Positions 53,560 through 61,787 of a DNA stretch of 64,000 bases are shown here, in pieces; position 1 is the first letter of the stretch, and each line of letters starts with the position of its first letter. The notes under the pieces are model-generated. The model searched no databases, was not told where the DNA came from, and worked only from the letters and a program-made list of their open reading frames with translations. Where the stretch lies: the NCBI RefSeq assembly GCF_003182155.1, contig NZ_QGTG01000002.1:806001-870000 (forward strand), read 5' to 3'. The DNA is from Chitinophaga sp. S165 (lineage in GTDB: Bacteria > Bacteroidota > Bacteroidia > Chitinophagales > Chitinophagaceae). The position numbers and the translations under genes are program-made.

Positions 53560-55995
53560 ATGCTAAACAGCTATTTTAAACTATCATTCCGGGCACTCGG
53601 GAAGAACAGATCTTTCTCGCTGATCAACATCCTGGGATTGGCGGTAGGAATTGCAGCCAGCTTGCTCATTTTTCTGGTGATCCATTATGAGACCAGTTAT
53701 GATAACTATCAGAGCAGGTATGACAGGATATTCAGAATAGTGACTACTGACCACAGTCCTGCAGATGGAGGAATAACAGGAACACATAGCATGACGCCCA
53801 GACCTTTAGCGGATGGTCTCCGGCGTTATTTCCCGTCCATGGAAAAGGTTGCTGCTGTACAGGCAACAGGGTCAGCACAATTCTATATACCTGTTGCAGG
53901 ACAGGCTGAGGAAAAAAAGTTTAAGGTGGAGGAGGGGGTCTATTTTACGGAGCCTTCGCTATATGATATTTTCGACTTCAAATGGGTGGTTGGGACACCT
54001 GCTGGGTTGAGTGAGCCCAATACGACAGTATTGAATGAAAGTCTTGCTACGACCTTTTTTGGCAAGCCTGAAAATGCAATCGGTAAAACAGTGTTATTAT
54101 GGTCTTACCGTGTACCCTTAAGGGTTACAGGTGTGTTTAAAGACCTGCCGGATAATACTGATGTTCCCATCCGTTTAGGGGCGTCTTATAAGACCTACCG
54201 GAATCTGATCGGGGAAGAACAGTGGGACAACTGGCGTGGGCTGGGCGGCGGTACTCAGTGTTTTGTATTATTGGCAAAGAACCAGGAGGTAAGGAAATTA
54301 CAGGCACAGATGCCGGCTTTTGTAAAGAATAATTTCAGGGAAGAGCAGGAACATGCTAACACAAGAGTGTCCCTGGGTTTGCAACCATTAGGGGAATTGC
54401 ATCTCGACAAACGTTTTGGTACCCTTAAAGGAGATAGTCTTACACAGCGAGAACTGTGGACACTAGCGCTTATTGGTGTGTTTCTGTTGCTGGTAGCATG
54501 TATAAATTTTATCAATCTGGCAACAGCCCAATCCGTCAACAGGGCTAAAGAAATCGGTGTGCGTAAAGTATTGGGCAGCGGTCGCAGTCAGCTGGTTAAA
54601 CTATTTATGAATGAAACCGCATTGATCACGTTATGTGCCCTGGTATTGGGAACCCTGATTGCCTGGATAGCTGTCCCCTACCTGAGTGAGCTGATGGAAA
54701 AACCGCTGTCTCTCAGCCTATATCAATCTCCTGCTATACTGCTCTTTTTATTATCGACAGGGATCATTGTAACGTTGCTGGCAGGGTCTTATCCTGCAAT
54801 TGTACTATCGGGGTTCAATCCTTTAATGGCCATAAAAAGCAGGATCAGTAACAGGTCTGCAGGCGGAATTTCCTTGCGCAGGGGCTTGGTGATATTCCAG
54901 TTTGTAATTGCGCAGCTGTTAGTAATAGGAACGCTGGTAGCAATAAAGCAGATGTCATTTTTCAGGAATAAATCGCTGGGTTTTGAGAAGGATGCGATCG
55001 TGTTGGTAGACCTGCCCAGTGACAGTGCTCTTAAAGTTAAATATCCATATCTGAAAGCAGAGCTATCCAAATTGCCGGGAGTAGAAGCCAGCAGCTTGTG
55101 CTGGACAGCACCAGCTTCAAACGCGCAGCAGTATTCGAACCTTTATTTTGGTAATGATGGAGAGAAACAATCCTTCTCCGTTAAACGGCTCTATGGTGAT
55201 TCCGGTTATTTTAAAACATTCCGCCTTGAACTGGCTGCAGGCAGACAACCTTTTCCCAGTGATACCGTCCGGGAGATATTGGTAAATGAAGCACTTGTGA
55301 AAAAGCTTGGGTTAAGGTCAAAAGAAGATATATTGGGTAAGCTGGTGGGATTTGAACCAGGGAAAAGATATCCTGTTGTTGGTGTAGTGAAGGACTTTAA
55401 TGATAATTCCCTGCGGGACGCTATAAGTCCGCTGGTTATTACTTCTGACTATAACGGTTATGGAACACTGGCGCTAAAGCTCCATCCGGATAAAGTAAGT
55501 GCCACCCTGAAGGACCTGGAGCGGGTGTTTACAGGCATCTATCCTACATACATATACGATGCATGGTTCCTTGACGATACGATAGGCCGTTTTTATAAAG
55601 CGGAAGCGGTGACGGCACAGTTGTTTAAAGTCTTTGCCTTCCTGGCTATTTTTATTTCCTGCCTGGGGTTATATGGGCTGGTGTCGTTCATGGCGGTACA
55701 AAAGACAAAGGAAGTTGGTATCCGAAAGGTATTAGGGGCTTCGATACAAAATATCCTTTATCTTTTCTCGAGGGAATTCACTGTGTTGATCGGGATCGCC
55801 TTCCTGATATCGATGCCGGTAGCATACTATTTTATGCAGCGATGGCTGGAAGGATTCTATTATCATACAAACATGGGTTGGGAAATCTTTCTACTGGCGA
55901 TCGTTTTATCCTTAGTAATTGCCTGGGTGACTGTTGGGTACAAGGCGGTAAAGGCAGCAATGGCCAATCCCGTTAAAAGTCTGAAATCAGAATAA
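53560..55995 (+). CDS. ABC transporter permease (FtsX/MacB type)
   Basis: This 811-residue membrane protein has the two-FtsX-domain layout common in Bacteroidota. It starts MLNSYFKLSFRALGKNRSFS with a first helix and a large extracytoplasmic MacB_PCD-like domain. Then come ARAKEIGVRKVLGS-type (NRAKEIGVRKVLGS) and KTKEVGIRKVLGASIQNIL motifs before helix groups near 330-480 and 690-800. No ATPase gene is adjacent, so its partner is elsewhere. It may export lipids, peptides or drugs. A longer start at 53533 is possible. Confidence 0.9.
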   Translation: MLNSYFKLSFRALGKNRSFSLINILGLAVGIAASLLIFLVIHYETSYDNYQSRYDRIFRIVTTDHSPADGGITGTHSMTPRPLADGLRRYFPSMEKVAAVQATGSAQFYIPVAGQAEEKKFKVEEGVYFTEPSLYDIFDFKWVVGTPAGLSEPNTTVLNESLATTFFGKPENAIGKTVLLWSYRVPLRVTGVFKDLPDNTDVPIRLGASYKTYRNLIGEEQWDNWRGLGGGTQCFVLLAKNQEVRKLQAQMPAFVKNNFREEQEHANTRVSLGLQPLGELHLDKRFGTLKGDSLTQRELWTLALIGVFLLLVACINFINLATAQSVNRAKEIGVRKVLGSGRSQLVKLFMNETALITLCALVLGTLIAWIAVPYLSELMEKPLSLSLYQSPAILLFLLSTGIIVTLLAGSYPAIVLSGFNPLMAIKSRISNRSAGGISLRRGLVIFQFVIAQLLVIGTLVAIKQMSFFRNKSLGFEKDAIVLVDLPSDSALKVKYPYLKAELSKLPGVEASSLCWTAPASNAQQYSNLYFGNDGEKQSFSVKRLYGDSGYFKTFRLELAAGRQPFPSDTVREILVNEALVKKLGLRSKEDILGKLVGFEPGKRYPVVGVVKDFNDNSLRDAISPLVITSDYNGYGTLALKLHPDKVSATLKDLERVFTGIYPTYIYDAWFLDDTIGRFYKAEAVTAQLFKVFAFLAIFISCLGLYGLVSFMAVQKTKEVGIRKVLGASIQNILYLFSREFTVLIGIAFLISMPVAYYFMQRWLEGFYYHTNMGWEIFLLAIVLSLVIAWVTVGYKAVKAAMANPVKSLKSE

Positions 55996-56014
55996 ATGTA
56001 AACAGATAGATAGC

Positions 56015-56046
56015 AAGGTCCCTGTCAATGGCAGGGATCTTTTTTA
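56015..56046 (+). terminator. Terminator of the ABC permease gene
   Basis: An 8-bp stem with one G-T pair (56017-56024 with 56032-56039) is followed by seven T residues. Confidence 0.8.
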
Positions 56047-56089
56047 TAGCCTCTACAGGCTGCATATAACCTCACGATGTTAATGTAAC

Positions 56090-56776
56090 TCAGATCTCGA
56101 AAGTAATACCCTCCTCTTTCAGCTTGAAATAGCGTTCCTCATTAAAGCTGTAAAGTTTAGCTGGCCTGCCGGCAGAAGGGTGTTTTTGTTTTTCATTGTG
56201 TCCCGCCAGAATGCCCAGGTGGTTGATCTTCTTCTGAAAGTTACGGCGGTCAATAGGCCGGTCGAGTACTGTTTCATAGAGCTTCTCCAGGTCTGAGATC
56301 GGGAATTTCTGATCGAGCAGTTCAAATCCTATAGGCTCATACCTGATCTTAGCGCGTAAACGCTTAACGGCAGCTTCGACGATGGAGGAATGATCAAACG
56401 CCAGGTCGGGTAGTTTTTTGATGTCGAACCAGTTGGCGTCTTCAGCGTCAGAGCTGGCAGCCAGCTTGAAGTTGGTCGGGTTAACCAGTCCGAAGTAGGC
56501 TACAGATACTATCCTGCCACGTGGGTCGCGTTCAGGCTGGCCGAATGTATAAAGTTGTTCGAGGTAGTTGATGTGTACTCCTGCTTCTGTTTGTAACTCG
56601 CGGGTCACTGCTTCTTCCAGTGTTTCGCCGTCTATTACAAAACCTCCGGGCAATGCCCAGCGATGCATGAAGGGAGGAATGGTTCGTTTGATAAGTAATA
56701 CCGAAATGCTTTCTTTAGCGGTATAGCCAAAGACTACCGCATCTACACAAAGTCTTATGTTTTGCTTAGGTTCCAA
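56090..56776 (-). CDS. nrtR: NrtR-type regulator (Nudix domain plus winged helix)
   Basis: This 228-residue protein has a Nudix-like domain (IKRTIPPFMHRWALPGGFVIDGETLEEAVTRELQTEAG, residues 30-66 region) and a C-terminal winged-helix part (about 145-228). NrtR regulators sense ADP-ribose and repress NAD genes. Here nadM-nadV lie 3 kb away, so they are the likely targets. The start codon is TTG at 56776; an in-frame stop lies 15 nt upstream and no ATG fits better. Confidence 0.85.
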   Translation of the reverse strand: MEPKQNIRLCVDAVVFGYTAKESISVLLIKRTIPPFMHRWALPGGFVIDGETLEEAVTRELQTEAGVHINYLEQLYTFGQPERDPRGRIVSVAYFGLVNPTNFKLAASSDAEDANWFDIKKLPDLAFDHSSIVEAAVKRLRAKIRYEPIGFELLDQKFPISDLEKLYETVLDRPIDRRNFQKKINHLGILAGHNEKQKHPSAGRPAKLYSFNEERYFKLKEEGITFEI

Positions 56777-56826
56777 ATCCAGTTCTAAAGATTAGGGCCG
56801 GTAATGGTTATCCCGGCATATACTCA

Positions 56827-57228
56827 CTATTTAATATATTGTTCCACCTGTGTAGTGTCTTTTTTCAGATTAATGAACAGGGGATTTTTCATCGGATCAA
56901 ATGCAATGATCAGGTTAGCCTCTGCCGTAGTTGATGGTACCGGCAGTTCAATGACCACTTCCTGTCTGTTGTTACGGCGGAACACGATGCTGTCCTTTGT
57001 AGCCACGTGGCGTACAAAGCCATGGCGCTCAAGGTAACCGGTCAGTTCCTGCTTCCGTTGTAGTATGGAGTCTACTTTCGGATCTCCGCTTACGGGTTTG
57101 ACATTGCGTACTACATAACTCTTTTCTGTAATGACATCATAATTGGAGGTATCCGTTTCCCTGGTACGTGTCTGATTACACGCAACACAAAAAGCGAAGG
57201 CACTCAATATGAACAAAACAGGCTTCAT
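56827..57228 (-). CDS. Hypothetical lipoprotein
   Basis: This 133-residue protein has lipoprotein signal MKPVLFILSAFAFCVAC (lipobox CVAC). The mature part has a Thr/Asp-rich linker and mixed alpha/beta region, DPKVDSILQRKQELTGYLERHGF. No family recognised. It lies 37 nt after the start-side gap of the peptidase gene on the same strand and may be co-transcribed. Confidence 0.7.
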   Translation of the reverse strand: MKPVLFILSAFAFCVACNQTRTRETDTSNYDVITEKSYVVRNVKPVSGDPKVDSILQRKQELTGYLERHGFVRHVATKDSIVFRRNNRQEVVIELPVPSTTAEANLIIAFDPMKNPLFINLKKDTTQVEQYIK

Positions 57229-57265
57229 ACAACGATATTAAGGGCTGCAAGATATTATAAAACGG

Positions 57266-58885
57266 TCAGAATTGGACATCAAATACTTTTTCGCTGTCTT
57301 CCCTCCTGACTTTCACGGTTGTTTTGTCCCCTTTTTTGAAGGTGGACAGGGCCTGCATATAATCTTCCAGATTCACAATGGTGTGGGTACCCAGCTCAAC
57401 GATCACGTCGTTAGTCAGGATACCGGCCTTGCTGGCGGGTTTATTATCAGACACGCCGTCAACCCTTACACCTGCTTTTTGGTAGGTATAATCAGGCATA
57501 ATGCCCAGTGTTACAGTAAACCGGGCGCTGGTAGTGGTGGCCTGTTTGTCGCGTGTGCGGGTGAAGGCCAGTTTATCCATGCTGTTGGTCTTTTCTACCA
57601 GTGTATATACCAGTTTGATCACGCTTAGCTCTCCTGCATAGTTGATCTTGGCCGCTTCGTCGGATGGCTTGTGATAGTCGCTGTGCGTACCGGTGAAGAA
57701 GAACAGCACGGGAACATTTTTCAGGTAGAAAGAAGTATGATCGGACGGACCAGTGCCGGATGAGTCGTATGTAGTACGAATATCGGCCGGGATGGTTTGC
57801 TGCAAGAGTGTTGGCCATACCGGGGAAGTACCGATCCCTCCTACCTGTAGTCCCTTGGCGGGGTCCAGTCTTCCTATCATGTCCATATTGATCATATAAT
57901 TGAAAGTAGTGGGGGCTACAGAACTGTGTTCTGTAAAGTATTTAGAGCCGAACAGTCCGAGTTCTTCTCCTGAGAAGGCTACGAACAGATAGTTGTATTT
58001 CTGGAGGCGGGAGGCTTTCAGCAGTTTGGCCAGTTCCAGCAATGCCGCAGTTCCGCTGGCATTATCGTCGGCACCATGATGGATGGTCTTGTCGTTAGGC
58101 GCCAGGGAATTATGGTCTTCACCATGTCCCAGGTGATCGAAATGTGCACCTATTACAATTGTATTGGCAGCTTTGTTATCTATATAACCTACTACGTTGG
58201 TACCTGTACGTCTGCCGGAGGCGAAGTTCACCTGCATATTGATCCGAAGGTCTTCTGCATCAGAGAGTAGTTTGCTGGTTTCCCCGTTTACCCAGATTAC
58301 GGGTATGGACAGTGGTTCGACAGGAATAGCTAACCATTTCTGGACTTCCCGTGGAGTCTCTTCACCATTGTAGAAGATAACACCGGTAGCGCCGGCTTTG
58401 GCGGCTTCCCGGGCGTTCTGCCGGTATATTTCCAGGGGATCGGCATGAGGCTGCATTTCAAAGTCCTTCACATTAAACAGCCAGATGTTCTCAGGTTCAT
58501 TCACTTCGCGCAGCACGTCGCCTTTGGCGCTTTTCTGGGCGCTGAAAGGCAGGGGAATGAATTGTTCTCCCGGAGTAAGGGTAATCTTATTAACGGTGAG
58601 GTTAGAGGTGTTCGCAATCAGTTTGCCTTCGCTTACTGGAAATGTCTGGAGGTAACCGCTATCTCCCTTTGGAGTGAGGCCTGCCAGTTTCATCTGGGCA
58701 GAAATGTATTCCGCCGCCAGTTGCTCGCCGGGAGTGCCGGTACGGCGGCCTTCGAGTTTATCGCTGGCCAGGAAGGTAATATGGGCCTGAAGATTACCCA
58801 GCGTCTTACGATCGGCTTTCTTTTGGGCGTTCAGCTGATGAGTAAAGGGTAATAACAGCGCCAACAGGCATGCGGTATGCTTCAC
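57266..58885 (-). CDS. Secreted M28 family peptidase with PDZ domain
   Basis: This 539-residue zinc aminopeptidase-type protein has a signal peptide (KHTACLLALLLPFTHQLNAQ) and a PA insert (about 110-210). The M28 metal ligands are visible: His/Asp in IGAHFDHLGHG, Asp in HHGADDNASGTAAL, EE in AFSGEELGLFGS, Asp in NMDMIGRL and His in GTHSDYHKPSD. A C-terminal PDZ domain (about 445-539) has GVRVDGVSDNKPASKAGI. It is probably a periplasmic or surface peptidase. The start codon is GTG. Confidence 0.92.
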   Translation of the reverse strand: MKHTACLLALLLPFTHQLNAQKKADRKTLGNLQAHITFLASDKLEGRRTGTPGEQLAAEYISAQMKLAGLTPKGDSGYLQTFPVSEGKLIANTSNLTVNKITLTPGEQFIPLPFSAQKSAKGDVLREVNEPENIWLFNVKDFEMQPHADPLEIYRQNAREAAKAGATGVIFYNGEETPREVQKWLAIPVEPLSIPVIWVNGETSKLLSDAEDLRINMQVNFASGRRTGTNVVGYIDNKAANTIVIGAHFDHLGHGEDHNSLAPNDKTIHHGADDNASGTAALLELAKLLKASRLQKYNYLFVAFSGEELGLFGSKYFTEHSSVAPTTFNYMINMDMIGRLDPAKGLQVGGIGTSPVWPTLLQQTIPADIRTTYDSSGTGPSDHTSFYLKNVPVLFFFTGTHSDYHKPSDEAAKINYAGELSVIKLVYTLVEKTNSMDKLAFTRTRDKQATTTSARFTVTLGIMPDYTYQKAGVRVDGVSDNKPASKAGILTNDVIVELGTHTIVNLEDYMQALSTFKKGDKTTVKVRREDSEKVFDVQF

Positions 58886-59191
58886 AGTTATTGAATTTTT
58901 AAAGAGTCTACTGAAAGAGCCGGCAGACCAGGTCTTTGTTGCAAAGATACGTTTCTAAGTAGCTGGTTAGCAACGAATGTACCGATTGCTAATAACAGTT
59001 TAAGGTTCTAACTTGTTCATATACCGTTGCAGGCAGGGATGGTTCTCTGGCGATGCTCATATACCCGGAGGCAATTATTGCACCAAAATCACTATTTACC
59101 TGCCTAATTTGGAAAATCAGCCTATTTTTGCGGGGCTTAAACAAAACTTAAACCTAAAAACATACCCAAAACAGAACCGATCATTAAATTT
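58886..59191. other. Divergent promoter region of the M28 peptidase and gcvT
   Basis: About 300 bases. On the minus strand TTG (58973-58971) and TATCTTTG (58949-58942) are spaced 21 nt, giving a 50-nt leader for the peptidase. On the plus strand TATTTTTG at 59123-59130 fits as -7 box for gcvT. A small inverted repeat TTAGCAA/TTGCTAA (58967-58973, 58986-58992) lies between. Confidence 0.6.
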
Positions 59192-60280
59192 ATGAAGAAC
59201 ACACCATTTACACACAAACACATAGCGCTGGGCGCTAAGATGGCTGCTTTTGCCGGGTATAACATGCCGATTTCCTATACAGGCATCAATGATGAACACC
59301 TGGCTGTCAGGAATAATGCAGGGGTGTTTGATGTAAGCCACATGGGTGAATTCATACTGAAGGGAGAAAACGCACTGGACCTGATACAGCGTGTTACCAG
59401 CAACGACGCCTCCAAACTAACAGCAGGAAAGGCGCAATATAGCTGCCTGCCTAATGACGAAGGTGGTATCGTGGACGACCTGCTGGTATATTGTATCGAA
59501 GAAAATAAAGTTTATATGCTGGTGGTGAATGCCAGCAATATAGAGAAGGACTGGAACTGGATCAGCAAGCACAATACCAAGAACGTGGAAATGCACGATA
59601 TTTCCGAGAAGACCTGCCTGCTGGCTATCCAGGGACCAAATGCGGCCAGTATACTGCAACCGCTGACCGGCATTGAACTGGTAAACCTGAAATATTACAC
59701 CTTTGCAAAGGGTGAATTTGCGGGCGTACCGAACGTATTGGTAAGCGCTACCGGTTATACCGGAGCAGGTGGCATTGAGATCTATTTTGAAGATAAAGAT
59801 GGTGCTGCCGATAAGATCTGGGACGCTATTTTCGAAGTAGGCGGTCCTAAAGGCCTGAAGCCGATCGGCCTGGGTGCAAGGGATACCCTCCGTCTGGAAA
59901 TGGGCTTCTGTCTGTACGGCAACGATATTGACGATACAACCTCCCCTCTGGAAGGCGGTTTGGGCTGGATCACAAAATTTACTAAAGAATTCACTTCCCG
60001 TAGTAAATTTGAGCAGCAGAAAGCGGCAGGCATTACCAAAAAACTGGTAGGCTTTGAAATGATAGACAAGGGTATTCCCCGTCATGACTATGAGATCAAG
60101 GATGCTGCCGGCAACGTAATAGGCAAGGTAACCTCTGGTACACAGTCACCTTCCCTGCAGAAAGCGATTGGTCTGGGATACGTAAACACGGCATTTGCGG
60201 CCCAGGATTCTGAAATATTTATCGGCGTAAGGGACAAATTATTGAAAGCCAGAGTTGTGAAGGTGCCATTCTTAAGTTAA
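59192..60280 (+). CDS. gcvT: Aminomethyltransferase (glycine cleavage T protein)
   Basis: This 362-residue folate-dependent enzyme moves the methylene carbon of glycine to tetrahydrofolate. It starts [23 protein letters not shown] and has [35 protein letters not shown] and a C-terminal [19 protein letters not shown]. The other glycine-cleavage genes are not in this window. Confidence 0.96.
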   Translation: MKNTPFTHKHIALGAKMAAFAGYNMPISYTGINDEHLAVRNNAGVFDVSHMGEFILKGENALDLIQRVTSNDASKLTAGKAQYSCLPNDEGGIVDDLLVYCIEENKVYMLVVNASNIEKDWNWISKHNTKNVEMHDISEKTCLLAIQGPNAASILQPLTGIELVNLKYYTFAKGEFAGVPNVLVSATGYTGAGGIEIYFEDKDGAADKIWDAIFEVGGPKGLKPIGLGARDTLRLEMGFCLYGNDIDDTTSPLEGGLGWITKFTKEFTSRSKFEQQKAAGITKKLVGFEMIDKGIPRHDYEIKDAAGNVIGKVTSGTQSPSLQKAIGLGYVNTAFAAQDSEIFIGVRDKLLKARVVKVPFLS

Positions 60281-60314
60281 GTTAGCTTATAATTGCAAAA
60301 ACCATATCTATTCT

Positions 60315-60788
60315 ATGCCCACAATTCATATCACCACCGTCATTCATGCTCCGCTGGAGCGGGTCTTTGACCTGAGCCGGAGCATTACACTGCACAAGCG
60401 CAGTATGTCGCATATGCAGGAAGAAGCGATCAAAGGACGTACCAACGGACTGATAGAGCTGGATGAAACGGTAACCTGGCAGGCCAAACACCTGGGTAAG
60501 TTAAGGCAGCTGACCACCCGTATCACAGAAATGCGTAAAACAGAGTATTTCTGCGATGAAATGGTGGCAGGGGATTTCACCTATATGAAACATGAGCATC
60601 ATTTTAAAGAAATAGGTAACGGTACAGTTGCAATTGATATAATGGAGTTCGGAACGCCATATGGCTGGCTGGGAAGATTATTTGAAAGGTTTTACCTTAA
60701 TAAATACATGACCCAACTGCTGACGTTACGGAATCAAGTGATTAAAGATTACGCGGAGACCGAGAAGTGGAGAGTGATACTGGATTAA
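60315..60788 (+). CDS. SRPBCC (START-like) family protein
   Basis: This 157-residue cytoplasmic protein has the helix-grip fold pattern: TTVIHAPLERVFDLSRSI near the start, a beta-sheet core, and a long C-terminal helix (LNKYMTQLLTLRNQVIKDYAE). Such proteins bind hydrophobic ligands; the ligand is unknown. It lies 34 nt after gcvT, perhaps in one transcript. Confidence 0.82.
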   Translation: MPTIHITTVIHAPLERVFDLSRSITLHKRSMSHMQEEAIKGRTNGLIELDETVTWQAKHLGKLRQLTTRITEMRKTEYFCDEMVAGDFTYMKHEHHFKEIGNGTVAIDIMEFGTPYGWLGRLFERFYLNKYMTQLLTLRNQVIKDYAETEKWRVILD

Positions 60789-60796
60789 AATAAATG

Positions 60797-60868
60797 ATCA
60801 GGAATTAAGCGTCAGCAATTGATGGATACATTGACATTCAATTCCTGGTACTTAATTCCTGATTTTTA
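60797..60868 (+). terminator. Terminator-like inverted repeat just upstream of comB
   Basis: A perfect 13-bp inverted repeat (60797-60809 with 60851-60863) encloses a 41-nt loop with internal pairing. It is followed by TTTT, and the comB ATG starts at 60872. It may end the SRPBCC transcript or attenuate comB. Confidence 0.65.
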
Positions 60869-60871
60869 AAT

Positions 60872-61606
60872 ATGGCAATGGAACAGCAGAAACCGACCTT
60901 AGAAGTATGTTTATCACCGGCATTGTTACACTTGTATGATGTAAAGAACAGTATTGTGGTGATCATTGATGTGTTGAGGGCAACGTCCACTATTTGTACA
61001 GCATTATATAACGGAGCCGCCAAAGTGATACCCGTTGCTTCCGTACCGGAGTGTATCAGTATAGGGGAAGCGCTGGGACACGACGCTATCACGGCTGGTG
61101 AAAGAGATGGGCAGATTGCGGAAGGTTTGCTGCATGGGAACTCCCCTTTTGAATACTCCCGGGAATTTATACAGGATAAAACACTGGTGCTGACCACCAC
61201 AAACGGGACCAAGCTGTTGCATATGGCTAAAGATGCCATTGAGATCATTACGGGCTCATTTCCAAACCTTTCTGCAGTATGTGATTACCTCCTGGCACAG
61301 GGCAAACCAGTGATACTGGGTTGCGCGGCCTGGAAAGACCGGGTAAATATGGAAGACACCCTGTTTGCAGGTGCTGTCGTAAGCCGGTTGAAAGAACACT
61401 TTACTATTGACGATGATTCTGCCGTTGCAGCAGAAGCATTGTACCAGATCTCAAAAGACAATATTCACGAAGTCATGAAACAGGCCTCTCATTACAGGCG
61501 CTTAGCCAAATTTGGTCTGGAGAAAGATATCAGGTACTGCCTCACACCCGATGGGGCCAACGTACTGCCCATTTTCAGGAACGGAGAGCTTGTTGCTGCG
61601 GAATAA
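60872..61606 (+). CDS. comB: 2-phosphosulfolactate phosphatase (ComB)
   Basis: This 244-residue enzyme removes phosphate from 2-phosphosulfolactate, giving sulfolactate. It has VVIIDVLRATSTICTAL, AGERDGQIAEGLLHGNSPFEY, VLTTTNGTKLL, GCAAWKDRVNMEDTLFAG and FGLEKDIRYCLTPD motifs of the family. In methanogens this leads to coenzyme M. In this phylum a role in making sulfonate precursors for sulfonolipids is a plausible guess. The start just after a terminator-like hairpin leaves a short leader. Confidence 0.9.
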   Translation: MAMEQQKPTLEVCLSPALLHLYDVKNSIVVIIDVLRATSTICTALYNGAAKVIPVASVPECISIGEALGHDAITAGERDGQIAEGLLHGNSPFEYSREFIQDKTLVLTTTNGTKLLHMAKDAIEIITGSFPNLSAVCDYLLAQGKPVILGCAAWKDRVNMEDTLFAGAVVSRLKEHFTIDDDSAVAAEALYQISKDNIHEVMKQASHYRRLAKFGLEKDIRYCLTPDGANVLPIFRNGELVAAE

Positions 61607-61704
61607 GCGCAAGATAATTCCTTTTTATAAAGTGTTTGTTTCTGGAAGTGATACAATGTATCGCGAAGACTACTCATGCTGTAGCTTTTTAGGATTTTTC
61701 TGCG

Positions 61705-61712
61705 TACTTTTG
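61705..61712 (+). promoter_or_regulatory. -7 box of the SWIM-protein gene
   Basis: TACTTTTG matches TAnnTTTG, 75 nt before the start codon at 61788. Confidence 0.45.
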
Positions 61713-61787
61713 TGAATTGCCTTTTCATCAGCTGCTAAATATTTTAGCTTTTAACCCGGCTGATTATAAAGCGGGCAATTTGAAACT

